The position numbers and the translations under genes were made by a program. The notes beneath the pieces were generated by a model that was not told where the DNA came from, did not search any database, and worked only from the letters and a program-made list of their open reading frames with translations. 64,000 nt of DNA from Sweltsa coloradensis. Lineage: Eukaryota; Arthropoda; Insecta; Plecoptera; Chloroperlidae. Shown one piece after another: positions 10,292 through 20,816 of this stretch (position 1 is its first letter; each line of letters begins with the position of its first letter). Location: contig JAMZAV010000808.1 of assembly GCA_024449915.1 (NCBI GenBank), positions 248,001 through 312,000 on the forward strand. Reading direction: 5' to 3'.

Positions 10292-10652
10292 TTTTTTTTT
10301 TGTTTATTTGGATTAAGGACGCGTCAACCGTTAGGTCATAATGCACCACTCTAACCTAGGGGGGGGGAGCCCATGCTGGTAAGAACCAGCCATGGGTAAG
10401 GGGTGGAATGGGGGTTCTCACGTCGCAGTCGTTATCGTCTTTGTCATCGTTCGTTGTGTCCTTGTCATCGTCGTCGGGGAGGTCGTCAAGGGAAGGGGGC
10501 AGGGTCCCAGACGACGATTGCCAGAGCTCGCCTCTAATTTCGTGGAGTATACTATACTCCACTCTTACTAGCTGATGTTTGCGGGGTGGACTTTTTCTCT
10601 TGAATCGCCTTTTACGATTAGCAGAGCCATGCTCTGGGCCAATTCTACCCCG
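10292..10652 (-). mobile_element. S SINE, near full length
   Basis: All segments are present; the terminal block ends at CTACCCCGG where the next copy starts. Confidence 0.86.
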
Positions 10653-11010
10653 GTTTTGGTTTATTTGGATTAAGGACGCGTCAACCGTTAGGTCATAATG
10701 CACCACTCTAGCCTAAGGGGGGGGGGGTTATGCTGGTCAGAACCAGTCACGGGTAAGTGGAGGAAGGGGGGTTTCTCACGTCGCGGTCGTCATCGTCTTT
10801 GTCATCGTTCGTTGTGTCATTGTCATCGTCGCCGGGGGGTCGTCAAGGGAAGAGGGCAAGGGTCCCCGACGAGCTCGTCTCTAGGTTCGGCGAATTATAT
10901 ACTCGCCGCTTACTAGCTGATGTTTGCGAGGTGGACTTTTTCTCTTGAATCGCCTTTTACGATTAGCAGAGCCATGCTCTGGGCCAATTCTACCCCGGGC
11001 CCAGACGGAA
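10653..11010 (-). mobile_element. S SINE, near full length
   Basis: Full order with an internal deletion of GATTGCCA before AGCTCG; ends CCCCGGGCCCAGACGG. Confidence 0.86.
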
Positions 11011-11061
11011 GATTGAATTATGCAATAGCCAATAGGTTGAAACTATAGTGATACCTAAAAC

Positions 11062-11163
11062 GACGACGACGTGAGAAACTAGGGCGCTTCAACCGGTTAG
11101 GTCATATTGCGCCGCCTGTGAATGAAAGTAAATGAGAAGAGTTAATGCAGGTATGTTTGATGA
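11062..11163 (-). mobile_element. LINE L 3' tail fragment
   Basis: GACGACGTGAGAAACTAGGG then UTR up to the GTATGTTTGATGA segment, matching the 3.1 kb copy closely. Confidence 0.75.
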
Positions 11164-11210
11164 ACCATTTTAGTGGCTCTATTCTGTATGTTTTTCTTCA
11201 AGTTTGCACA

Positions 11211-11272
11211 TATATATATATATATATATATAATATATAATATATATAATATATATATATATATATATTATA
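11211..11272. repeat. (AT)n microsatellite
   Basis: Alternating TA run with small interruptions, adjoining the L fragment. Confidence 0.85.
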
Positions 11273-11522
11273 TAAAACTTCGTAATGCTACGTGCATCGG
11301 TTATTCAAACTAGCAATAGACCTGCGGAGGATATTACTCGATTTATTTTACCGTAGCTCTAGGTTAATTTATGTCATGTCCCCAAACGATCAGTAACATG
11401 GTATATTAAACCTGTTGATCTTTTGGAGAAAAGATATAAATAGACCAAGTGTGCCTGGCTTTAACTCCAAGGGTCGTCGCGTCAAATCCTGCCAACAGCA
11501 ATCCTAACTGCGGAGATTTCCT
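11273..11522. other. unclassified sequence
   Basis: No gene. A weak tRNA-like stretch (GTCGCGTCAAATCCTGCC) lies near 11475. Confidence 0.35.
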
Positions 11523-11658
11523 AGGTTTTCTTAAGGGCGCTTCAACCGTTAGGTCATAATGCGCCACTTTAACCTAGGGGGTAGGGGGAGGGGCCCATGC
11601 TGGTCAGCTACGGGTACGGGGCCGTAAGGGGGGTTCTCAAGTCGCGGTCGTCATCGTC
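11523..11658 (-). mobile_element. S SINE, truncated, LINE-like tail
   Basis: The tail reads GGGCGCTTCAACCG, with the CTTC word typical of L, followed by S body to ATCGTC. Broken by the next S insertion. Confidence 0.7.
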
Positions 11659-11669
11659 TTTGTGTACGA

Positions 11670-12050
11670 TTTGGTTTATTTGGATTAAGGACGCGTCAAC
11701 CGTTAGGTCATAATGCACCACTCTAGCCTAAGGGGGGGGGGGGGGGAGGGGGGGCCCATGCTGGTCAGAACCAGCCACGGGAAGGGGAGGAGGGGGGGTT
11801 TCTCACGTCGCGGTCGTCATCGTCTTTGTCATCGTTCGTTGTGTCATTGTCACCGTCGCCGGGGGGTCGTCAAGGGAAGGGGGCAAGGTCCCCGACGACG
11901 ATTGCCAGAGCTCGCCTCTAGTTTCGGGGAGTAAAATACTATACTTCATATTAGCTGATGTTTGCGAGGTGGACTTTTTCTCTTGAATCGCCTTTTACGA
12001 TTAGCAGAGCCATGCTCTGGGCCTATTCTACCCCGGGCCCAGACGGGGCC
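11670..12050 (-). mobile_element. S SINE, reference full-length copy with target duplication
   Basis: 381-bp copy bounded by an 11-bp direct repeat TTTGTGTACGA (11659-11669 and 12051-12061), which fixes both ends: T-rich/TTTGGATTAAGG on one side and CCCGGGCCCAGACGGGGCC on the other. On the minus strand, the 5' part has an A-box-like TGGCCCAGAG and a B-box-like GCGATTCAAGAG about 35 nt apart, then a GC-rich body and the L-like hairpin tail. That fits a Pol III-transcribed SINE. No coding capacity is conserved. Confidence 0.88.
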
Positions 12051-12079
12051 TTTGTGTACGAAATGCTTCATCACCAAAC

Positions 12080-12200
12080 AACGACGTATAAGAAACAGGA
12101 CGCTTCAACCGGTTGCGCCGCCTTTGATATTGTACGCTAATGAAATGAGTTAATGGCGTGTTTGATAATTATATTGTTTTCTAAGTTTATTAAAGAATGG
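12080..12200 (-). mobile_element. LINE L 3' tail fragment
   Basis: L UTR with part of the hairpin deleted (AACCGGTTGCGCCGCC), then the GAAATGAGTTAATGG region. Confidence 0.65.
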
Positions 12201-12242
12201 AAAAAATTACAGATTATAGTGATAGAAATTGAAAAAAACAAT

Positions 12243-12260
12243 CAGGGCCGGCTCCAGCAA
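12243..12260 (+). mobile_element. hAT-like terminal sequence, partner not seen
   Basis: CAGGGCCGGCTCCAGC resembles hAT terminal repeats. No inverted partner was found in the window, so this is a solo end at best. Confidence 0.3.
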
Positions 12261-12385
12261 ATTATAAGCTCCAGTATATTTAGTTATCTGCAAGTAAGGT
12301 AGACGAGTTGTTCCACCAACTTTAAACTTGACTGTAAATCCTGGTTACCAAGGAATACTTATGATTTGAATGCTCAGTTTAAATT

Positions 12386-12665
12386 AAAGGGTATTCACCC
12401 GCTAAACTAAAAAAATATATTTCATTCGGGCTAACTAGTTATGAATTTTAAAAGTATCATAAATAATGGGTCCACCGTGTCCAAAAAAAAATTACAAACT
12501 AGGTCAATTTCGATCTAGGTCCCATCGGCAAAAATCTCCTATAAGAAATAACATGGGGATGATCTTTATGCCAAAAAACATTTACTATTATTGACCTACT
12601 TGATAGCTTTGTATGTGAAACCGCTTTATTATTAGTACTATTATTTAATTTGGGCAAGCTTAGTT
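12386..12665 (+). repeat. interspersed repeat D, copy 1
   Basis: Shares GTATTCACCCGC, ATATATTTCATTCGGGC, CCATCGGCAAAAATCTCC, AAGAAATAACATGGGG and TAATTTGGGCAAG with 30575-30890, and part with 36013-36160. Class unknown. Confidence 0.7.
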
Positions 12666-12684
12666 CAGTCATTTTGGTTTTTAG

Positions 12685-13734
12685 TTGGATGAGCGAAGCA
12701 AAGACTTTTATTTCACTGACCCCCCAAAAACCTAGATCGTGTTTTTTTTTCTCTGTCTGTTTGTTCGCACTCTACCGGGCAAACGGCATATACGATCTTG
12801 ATGAAAATTGGAAGGGACCTTCGAAATCTCTGAACTTACTTGCCACGTTTATGGGTACAATCGAAGAAATATTTCTCATGACTATCGTACTTTTACGATT
12901 TTTTGCGATTTTTAATGCGATATTTTCGTGATATTTGGGCCGATTTTGACCAAACGGGTAGGGCTTTTTTTTTGTTTGTTTGTTTAGATTTAAGAACGCG
13001 TCAACCGTTAGGTCATAATGTACCACTCTAACCTAGGGGGGGGGACCCATGCTAGTCAGAACCTGCCACGGGTAAGGGGAGGAAAGGGGGGTTCTCACGT
13101 CGCGGTCGTCATTGTCTTCGTCATCGTTCGTGGTGTCATTGTCGTCATCGTCGGCGAAGGGTCGTCAAGGGAAGGGGGCAAGGTCCCCGAAGACGATTGC
13201 CAGAGCTCGCCTCTATTTTCAGGGAGTAACATACTACGCTTCATACTAGCTGATATTTGCGAGGTGGACTTTTTCTCTTGAATCGCCTTTTACGATTAGC
13301 AGAGCCATGCTCTGGGCCAATTCTACCCCGGGCCCAGACGGGGTTCAACGTGCATATTTCACTTGGACATTAAGGTAATGGCGATGTATTGCCTTTTGAA
13401 AGAAAAAGTTGAAAGTTAGCCAGAATCCATAGAAATTAAGGTTTAAATATGACTTTTTTGAGGAGTATAATAATTATCAAGTAACTATAGAAACTTGACA
13501 ACAATCACATACAATGCGTTCAAAAATAAAATCTTCGGGCCTCCAGATATTTTACATTTTATTAATTGGTATTACCATAGCAATTAATACAACTTTATAA
13601 CAAATATCCTAATTTTACAAAAATGGTTTTGCAATGGGCCTTGAAAAATTAAAGAGATCCCACGCATACTAAAAACTTACAAAAAAGCTCATCCATCAAC
13701 GCGACTTAGAAAAGGCGTTCGCGAAGCGGACTAG
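12685..13734 (+). mobile_element. H (Helentron-like) element interrupted by S SINE
   Basis: Starts TTGGATGAGCGAAGC and ends GCGAAGCGGACTAG. The interior has TTGTTCGCACTCTACCGGGC and ACAATCGAAGAAATATTTCT as in the other H copies. The S copy at 12966-13345 lies between GACCAAACGGGTAGGGC and TTCAACGTGCATATTTCAC, which are contiguous in other H copies, so S arrived later. Confidence 0.7.
12966..13345 (-). mobile_element. S SINE, full length, inside H
   Basis: Complete S segment order ending CCCCGGGCCCAGACGGGG. The host H element is split around it. Confidence 0.87.
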
Positions 13735-14093
13735 TTTATTTGAATTAAGAGCGCGTCAACTGTTAGGTCATAATGCGCTAATCTAGCCCATGGAATATGG
13801 GAAGGGGAGCCCATGCTGGCCAAAATAAGGGGGAGGAGAGGGGGGTTCTCACGTCGCGGTCGTCATCTACTTTGGCATCGTTTGTTGGGTCATTTCCAAC
13901 GTCGTCGGTGAGGTCGTCAAGGGAAAGGGGAGGTGTGTCCGACGACGATTGTCAGAGCTCGCCTCTAGTTTCGGAGAGTAATATATTCCCTCTTATTAGC
14001 TAATGTTTGCGAGGTGGACTTTTTCTCTTGAATCGCCTTGTACGATTAGCAGAGCCATGCTCTGGGCCAATTCTACCCCGGGCCCAGACGGGG
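13735..14093 (-). mobile_element. S SINE, near full length
   Basis: Starts TTTATTTGAATTAAGAGCGCG. The AGCCACGGGT segment is partly deleted; ends CCCCGGGCCCAGACGGGG. Confidence 0.85.
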
Positions 14094-14238
14094 TCTTCAA
14101 AACTTTACTTGAAATGAGTGTATGAGTTGTGTGTTTACAGCGTGCTGCTCCTGCCGCTCGCACGGCAAAGCTGAAGCATGTTGCGACCAGGGAGGCCCGC
14201 ATAGACTCTAGACAAACGTCCGCACGATGAAATATATG

Positions 14239-14612
14239 ACCACGACGCGAGAAACTAGGGCGCTTCAACCAGTGAGGTCATATTGCGCCGCATGTGATAT
14301 TGTAAGTTAATGAAATTAGGTTATGGTGTAAGTTATTTGTTAAGTATATTGGTTAACAAGTTTATAAAAGGAAAATTATAGAAGTGATAGCTTATAGCAA
14401 AAGAAAAAAATATTTATTTGATGACAATTATTAGTGTTTTATGTGAATTAAATTTGGTTAAATTAATTAATTTGAATGAGAAATGTTTAAAGTTTGTCGC
14501 CGTTATCATATGATTGAAGTTCTTCATATGGTTAGGAGAGATCAAATTGTGTGCGCAAAAAATCATTTTTTTTCTGGCTCTGCTTCATATGATGTACGGT
14601 TAAGGGTAGGTG
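14239..14612 (-). mobile_element. LINE L 3' end fragment, diverged
   Basis: CACGACGCGAGAAACTAGGG tail, UTR and decayed C-terminal codons up to the ATGATGTACGGTTAAGGGTA region. Confidence 0.75.
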
Positions 14613-14671
14613 GGGCTTATACGTCACTTGTTTGTGACGCATCTGGGAACAAGTTTTTAAAGTTTTTTTAA

Positions 14672-14761
14672 AAGTTTGTTTGTGTTAAGGGCGGTCATAA
14701 TACGTTACACTACTAGCCTAGGGGATATTGGGAGGAGGAGCCAATGCTGGTCAGAACAAGC
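14672..14761 (-). mobile_element. S SINE fragment, diverged
   Basis: Tail with the hairpin core deleted, then ACTAGCCTAGGGGATATTGG and CAATGCTGGTCAGAAC. Confidence 0.6.
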
Positions 14762-14779
14762 AAGTGCCTCCACGACGAG

Positions 14780-15154
14780 ACGACGACGTGAGAAACTAGG
14801 GCGCTTCAACCGGTTAGGTCATATTGCGCCGCCTGTGAATGAAAGTTGATGAGATGAGTTAATGCAGGTATGTTTGATGATTAGATTGTTTTCTAAGTGT
14901 ATAAATAACAAAATAAATTGATAATGATGAAAGTAATAGCAAAATAAAAGTTATGTATGTGAATGGGAAAATAAAGAAAGAAAGAAATGTGTATGATGTG
15001 AATTAAATTTTGTTAAATAGATTACTATGGATGAGAAATTTAGAAAGCTTGTCGCCGTTATCATATGATAGAAGTTCTTCATATGATTGGGAGAGATCAA
15101 ATTGCGTGCGCAAGGCATCATATTTGGTACATTCTGCTTAAAGGTACATCACAC
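14780..15154 (-). mobile_element. LINE L 3' end fragment
   Basis: Good match to 3110-3500: hairpin tail, UTR, C-terminal codons. A short internal deletion removes GCATATGATGTACGG. Confidence 0.82.
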
Positions 15155-15262
15155 TAGTTTCGGGGAGTTACATAGGACTACTCCCCTACATGGTATCTGA
15201 TCTTTGCGAAATGGACATTTTTCTTTTATCGCCTGTGATGATTCGCAGAGCCAAGACGGGGG
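15155..15262 (-). mobile_element. S SINE 5'-part fragment
   Basis: TAGTTTCGGGGAG through GAAATGGACATTTTTC to a decayed GCAGAGCC...GACGGGGG. Confidence 0.6.
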
Positions 15263-15315
15263 ACAATTCGGCTATATTTTTCCATAACACCTGTATCGAA
15301 AACAAAAACAAAAAA

Positions 15316-15360
15316 GTTATTTTGATTATGAGCGCGTCTACCGTTAGGTCGTAATGCGTC
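15316..15360 (-). mobile_element. S SINE tail scrap
   Basis: TTATTTTGATTATGAGCGCG followed by the CCGTTAGGTC core. Confidence 0.5.
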
Positions 15361-15511
15361 AACACAACTTTCATGCAACGATACTGTTGTGTTAAATGGT
15401 ATTAGTATACTCAGTACAGGTACGTTTTATTCTACTTTTGAACTGTCAACTGCGAATTCATCAGCATGTGTTATCGAACCATGGCCCATGCACGAGCATG
15501 AGAGAGAGGAG

Positions 15512-15546
<35 letters not shown>

Positions 15547-15971
15547 GCAATGTAGGCGTCACCCTAACACTATTCCCCCTATCACCACACAACCACCTCG
15601 CATGTAAAACGCATAGGCTACACTTTTAATTAACTAAAACATAAAGATCACATTATATAGACCTACCTACATCTTTTTTGCTTGCTTTTTTATGTTTTTT
15701 GGTACATGATTTTTGTGTTGCTTAATGTAATTTAATTTTACCATGCAATATGCATATACTCGCATTCTTGTTCCGTTGCCATAAAACAGAGGCATTAGCG
15801 GGTTCTTAAAAATCGGAAGGAAAAATAAGATGTAAGATAATTAAGAAGTATTGTTTAAATTGAATCAATCACCACTCAAACATTTTTACTAAAATAATCT
15901 TAGGTGTTATTGTCGGAAAATGTCACTTGCTGACAAAATTGTTGTAGGGAATAGGTAGGGAAACAAACTTT
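15361..15971. other. unclassified sequence with (GA)n near 15500-15543
   Basis: A GA microsatellite is the only feature. No gene or repeat family recognised. Confidence 0.5.
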
Positions 15972-16028
15972 GACGAGAGAATCTAGGGTGCTTGAACCGG
16001 GTAGGTTTTATTTCGCCACCTGTGATGA
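15972..16028 (-). mobile_element. LINE L 3' tail scrap, diverged
   Basis: GACGAGAGAATCTAGGGTGC then decayed hairpin and GCCACCTGTGATGA. Confidence 0.5.
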
Positions 16029-16740
16029 TCTATGAAAACTTTTTAAAAATTATTTGTTGTGTTTCTTTTGGTATTAATATTTTTAGTTTTAAATTATTGA
16101 ACTTGAAAAATAATATCAATTCGATTCAAACATACTTAAAGAAACAAAGGATTACATGCGCTCACCTTTACACTTCTCGCCTGTCCTATGTATAGTTAAC
16201 AATGCAGTGTTCCTAGTACATAATATGTCCATTACCGACGCACAATATCCCAAAGATAATTAAATCCCATTTTCTTCTTAGTCCAAAGAGATATTTACAA
16301 AAAAAATCGAACACACTTGTAGTTTTCTGTTTGCCGCACTTACACAGTAGCAATCACTCAGTGTACATGCACTACTTTGAGAGGCCGGTCTCCAGCAAGC
16401 GTGCTGCTCAGAACTAGTCACCAGGCGGACTGAACTGCGCTACGCCGAACACATCCCGGAGGCCGGCGCGTCGCGACGCTATGCTACCGGCGCCGACGCT
16501 TCTACGAACTAACGCCAAACGTCAGTGTTATACCCGTCGCCCTATGGACAACAGCCAAAACCCATTTGGCAAACTGGATTTTCGTATTGTAATAAAAAGA
16601 CATTCTATACTTGCGGTAGGCAGTTTCACGTGTAGGGCTTTGTAAGCTAATCGTAATGAAGCGATTTACAAAAACAACTGAATTAACCTTCAATTTACTC
16701 CGTGATTATTAAACGATTACTGATTTTTTAAACTTTTGAG
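16029..16740. other. no supported gene; local GC-rich patch
   Basis: A CpG-rich patch lies at about 16385-16500 with GGCCGG and GCGTCGCG words. Without an ORF or splice signals no function is assigned. Confidence 0.35.
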
Positions 16741-17056
16741 TTTTTTAAGTTTATTTGGATAAAGGGCGCGTCAACCGTTAAGTAGTAATGCGCCATTCTA
16801 TCCCAGGGTATATGGGGAGGAGGGACCCATGCTGGTCATAACCAGTCACGGGTAAGGGAAGGAAGGGGGTTTCTCACGTCACAGTCGACATAGTCTTTGG
16901 CATCGTTCGTTGTGTCATTGTCATCGCCTCCAGTTTCGGGGAGTAAAATACTCCCTTACATTATATTTGATGTTTGCTAGGACTTTTCCACATTACTCGC
17001 CTTTTACGATCAGCAGAGCCATGCTATAGACCGAATTCTACCCCGGGCCCAGACTG
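16741..17056 (-). mobile_element. S SINE with internal deletion
   Basis: Tail GGGCGCGTCAACC...GCGCC (perfect stem). The mid segment from the GTC/ATC tract to CTCCAGTTTC is deleted; ends CCCCGGGCCCAGAC. Confidence 0.8.
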
Positions 17057-17200
17057 GAACACAGGCAAGGGAAGGGAGTGATATATAGTTTTGGTAAAGG
17101 AGTCCTGTGCTGGATAGAATCAGCCATCAGGCGAACAAAGTGGAATGGGGTTCGGAATCATCAAACTTTTAAACGTTGAAAAAAGTTTTTTGAGGATTAG

Positions 17201-17334
17201 GCTTTTATTGAGATAAAGGACGAGTCAACCGCTTGGTCATAATGTGCCACTCTATAGCCTATTAGGAATGTGGGGAGGAAACTCCCATGCTGGTCAGAAC
17301 CAGCCACGGGTAAGGGGAGGAAAGTGGGAAATTA
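17201..17334 (-). mobile_element. S SINE fragment
   Basis: Tail, ACTCTATAGCCTA, CATGCTGGTCAGAACCAGCC, AGGGGAGGAAAG. Confidence 0.65.
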
Positions 17335-17930
17335 CGTCAATTTAAGTAAATGCTCCAAAATAAACCAGCACAATGTGTGAAAACGCCCAGGAATCAATTT
17401 AGGCTAGGTAGGCCAAGGGCCTAGGCCTAGCCCTAGTGCTTCACAGGAAATGCTATCAAGAAAATGCGGCGTAAGCCGTATAGATTAGTAGCAGAGCAAC
17501 TATAGAATACAACCTGATACACGAATTAGATCAATGCCTAGATTAAACACACAAATTATAATAATTATTTAACGCAGCAACTATTTGATGAACGCAACGA
17601 GAAAAACGATTGTGGCCTAAAAGAAAAAACATTTGCTACTAGACAACAATTGAAGTCACGGCCCGTACGATGTACAGATTGGCGAAGTTCTAAGTTCTTT
17701 GGCCTGCACAAAGTCACCACCGCCGGAGAAAGATTAAATTAATATCAGAGTCGATATAGAAGTTCAACGGTGAAACTTCTTTATCGACGCTGATTAAATG
17801 AAATTCCAATACGAGAGTTTCAGATGACGTCACACGAACTGTCATGATGACCGACTGGTGAGCAAAAATTACGTTGGCACAATCTAAGGAGAATTTTATT
17901 GAATATTCCCTATAAAGTTGCATATTTTGG
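17335..17930. other. no supported gene
   Basis: AT-rich with repeated AGGCCTAG words near 17400-17440. No ORF of note. Confidence 0.4.
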
Positions 17931-17988
17931 GTTATTTGGATTAAGGGCGCGTCAACCGTTAGGTCATAATGCGCCATTCTAGTCTAGG
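17931..17988 (-). mobile_element. S SINE tail fragment
   Basis: TTATTTGGATTAAGGGCGCG and perfect-stem tail to ATTCTAGTCTAGG. Confidence 0.65.
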
Positions 17989-18008
17989 TTTATGATGTTG
18001 ATGTTGAT

Positions 18009-18090
18009 AAGGTTTAAGGGCGCGTCAACCGTAAGGTCATATTTCGCCTCCTGCGATAATGTAGTTTATTCAGTTAGTTTATAACTATAT
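18009..18090 (-). mobile_element. chimeric S-type tail on L-type body
   Basis: GGGCGCGTCAACCG is the S form, but it is followed by GTCATATTTCGCCTCCTGCG and ATAATGTAG, the L-type UTR. Intermediate between the two families. Confidence 0.45.
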
Positions 18091-18187
18091 ATTTTCCAAA
18101 GGGGATGAGCGTAGGGGGTGATATGGGTAGGTGGCTGGGGGCAAGGAGCCGGAGCGGGATCAAGGCCGTGGTCGGGTCGGGGGGGCT

Positions 18188-18474
18188 GTAGTGAGGACAG
18201 GCCCATGCTAATCAGAACCAGCCACGTGTATTGGGTTGGAAAGGGGGGTTTTTACGTCGCGGTCGTCATCTTCTTTGTCATCGTTCGTTGTGTCAAGGAG
18301 GTCGTAAAGGGAAAGTGAAGGTGTCCCCTACGACGATTGCCAGAGCTCTCCTCTACTTTTGGGGAGTTATATACTCCTCTCTTCTGATGTTTGCGAGGTG
18401 GTCTTTTTCTCTTGAATCGCCTTTTACGATTAGCAGAGCTATGCTCTGGGCCAATTCTAACCCGGGCCCAGACG
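18188..18474 (-). mobile_element. S SINE, 3'-truncated
   Basis: Body from GGCCCATGCTAATCAGAACC to CCCGGGCCCAGACGAG. The tail half is replaced by a G-rich sequence. Confidence 0.78.
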
Positions 18475-19488
18475 AGATTAAAGTTGCATACCATTTTGAC
18501 AGTTCAAACCAATCAAATATCTATTCTATTAGTGCGGCGGTCGAATCCGAAATTTCAGCTTTGACCCATACAGGCGGTACTAACGCGCGAAACCAAAATA
18601 AAATCGTCGGCTACTTCATTACCCACTAGAAAAATGACGTTGTGGTCTCGAAATGCGTGTACGTCATAGATTTACGACGCCATCTTGGATGCGCGGCGTC
18701 GATCGCACTTTGCGTTATAAATCATGTTGTAAATTCTGTAATTTTTGGATTTAAAAAATCAAATTTAGCGCGTTGTATTCACAAGACTTGGGCGTTCATT
18801 ATGCTTGAATTTTATTTTGGATTGAACAATAAGTAAAGGTGAAAAATCAACAATTGCGGGGAAAATTAACATTTTCAGAATTACACTAAAATGTTCTATA
18901 TTTTTTACGGTAAAACCATCAACATTTTCTTAAGACACGGGGATAGATTTTAATTGCGGAATACATTTGTAAACACGTCCGTATTTTTCATTTTGCTTAA
19001 ATGCAAATACTTTGGTCGCTTTGGTGGTAAACGTGATGAAAAGCGTAGCGTGCGGCAAGCTGCAATTATGGTCGAATCCTTATTGTTGGATGCATTGTTA
19101 TACAGATCCTGGCCAAAAGAGACGTGGAATCTTGACCTGGTCGAGTTTTCTCTTCCTATCCTGTTAGTGTATACCTTAAGGATAAAAATAATCTTGGGTA
19201 CACATTTGTGATTTTGGGCAAAATATTTTTACGACGCCATCTTGTTTTAGGCATATGCATATAGTACACGCTTTTGATTTTCATTTGTTTTCTATTATAA
19301 TTATGACAGTTTTAACAAATCCGACGTGTTATTTGGATTTTTTATAAAATTTCCTATTTATTGAAACAAATTTTGTCAGCCTGGGACTATTATGAGATTA
19401 TTTATAGGAAATTACATTTTAAGTACAATATTTAAGTGTGTTTGATGACGGACGAATAAATGTTCACATTCATAAATAATGTTATTGG
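18475..19488. other. no supported gene
   Basis: AT-rich. ORFs under 90 codons without recognisable motifs. The phrase TACGACGCCATCTTG occurs near 18673 and 19230, possibly a small dispersed repeat. Confidence 0.35.
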
Positions 19489-19561
19489 AGTCGAGACGCA
19501 GGTTCTCTAAATGAGAGTCGAGACGCAGGAGGACGAATTTTATTAGTCAGTGTGGGCATAA
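19489..19561 (-). mobile_element. LINE L pol scrap with local duplication
   Basis: Matches pol near 3601-3650 (GAGAGTCGAGACG, GGACGAATTTT, GTGTGGGCAT). GAGTCGAGACGCAGG occurs twice here, an internal duplication. Confidence 0.6.
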
Positions 19562-19737
19562 TAATTCATAATTCATAATTCATTATTCATATTTATTCAC
19601 TGGATCCAATACATTGTAAAGATAAAACCCCTCTTGGGAGAGAGGGAATAAATAATCCTTAATAATAACTACCAACTGTGCATACATGATTATAATATTA
19701 ATAATAAGTATGTGTATAACAATCTTATATAACAACA
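19562..19737. other. AT-rich, ATTCAT low-complexity stretch
   Basis: AATTCATAATTCATTATTCAT low-complexity run, otherwise nothing. Confidence 0.4.
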
Positions 19738-20110
19738 TTTTTTTGGTTTATTTGGATTAAGGACGCGTCAACCGTTAGGTCATAATGCACCACTCTAACC
19801 TAGGGGGAGGAGAAGCCCATGCTGGTCAGAACCAGCCACGGGTAAGGGGAGGAAGGGGTGCTCACGTTGCGGTCGTCACTGTCTTCGTCATCGATCGTGG
19901 TGTCATTGTCGTCATCGTCGTCGAGGGGTCGTCAAGGGAAAGGGTTCAGGTCCCCGACGACGATTGCCAGAGCTCACCTCTAGTTTCGGGGAGAAATTAT
20001 ATACTCCCCTCTTACTAGCTGATGTTTGCGAGGTGGACTTTTTCTCTTGAATCGCCTTGTACGGTTAGCAGAGCCATGCTCTGGGCCAATTCTACCCCGG
20101 GCCCAGACCC
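19738..20110 (-). mobile_element. S SINE, full length
   Basis: Complete order ending CCCCGGGCCCAGACCC. Confidence 0.87.
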
Positions 20111-20140
20111 ACTCACCAGCCTTTGCCTGTGCCTGAGTAT

Positions 20141-20308
20141 GACGACGTGAGACACTGGGGCGCTTCCAACGGTTAGGTCAATATGCGCCGGCTGTGTGTG
20201 TAAGCTAATGGAATGAATTTTGGTGTGTTTATGATAATACTGTATTTTCTTAATTATATAAAAGAACGAAAATGCATAATAATAAATTGTTGAAGTAATA
20301 GTATTTTT
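20141..20308 (-). mobile_element. LINE L 3' tail fragment (variant subfamily)
   Basis: Same variant and same S-L-S arrangement as 7201-7836 (GCTTCCAACGGTTAGGTCAA, GAATGAATTTTGGTGTG). The two loci may descend from one duplicated block. Confidence 0.75.
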
Positions 20309-20430
20309 GGTTTTTGGTTTATTTGGATTAAGGACGCGTCAATCGTTTGGTCATAATGCACCACTATAGCCTAGGGGATGTGGGAATGAGGGGCCCATGC
20401 TGGTCGGAACCAGCCACGGGTAAGGGAAGG
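20309..20430 (-). mobile_element. S SINE tail half, split by next copy
   Basis: Tail to CCACGGGTAAGGGAAGG. Its likely continuation is at about 20840 after the intervening full S copy. Confidence 0.75.
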
Positions 20431-20816
20431 TTTTTTGGTTTATTTGGATTAAGGAGGCGTCAACCGTTAGGTCGTAAAGCACCACTCAAACCAAGGGGGG
20501 AGGGGAGGGGGGGGGAGGAGAAGCCCATGCTGGTCAGAACCAGCTACGGGTAAGGGGAGGAAGGGGGGTTTCTCACGTCGCGGTCGTCATCGTCTTTGTC
20601 ATCGTTCGTTGTGTCATTGTCATCGTCGCCGGGGGGTCGTCAAGGGAAGGGGGCAAGGTCCCCGACGACGATTGCCAGAGCTCGTCTCTAGTTTCGGGGA
20701 CTAAGATACTCCGCTCTTACTAGCTGATGTTTGCGAGGTGGACTTTTTCTCTTGAATCGCCTTTTACGATTAGCAGAGCCATGCTCTGGGCCTATTCTAC
20801 CCCGGGCCCAGACGGG
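20431..20816 (-). mobile_element. S SINE, full length, nested
   Basis: Complete copy sitting between two halves of another S. Ends CCCGGGCCCAGACGGGGG. Confidence 0.85.

Noticed and set aside
15389..15629. Arg/Glu-rich ORFs near 15.4-15.6 kb
   Set aside because: Produced by the (GA)n microsatellite.
16385..16500. CpG-rich patch considered as a promoter
   Set aside because: No motif array, exon or ORF nearby supports it.
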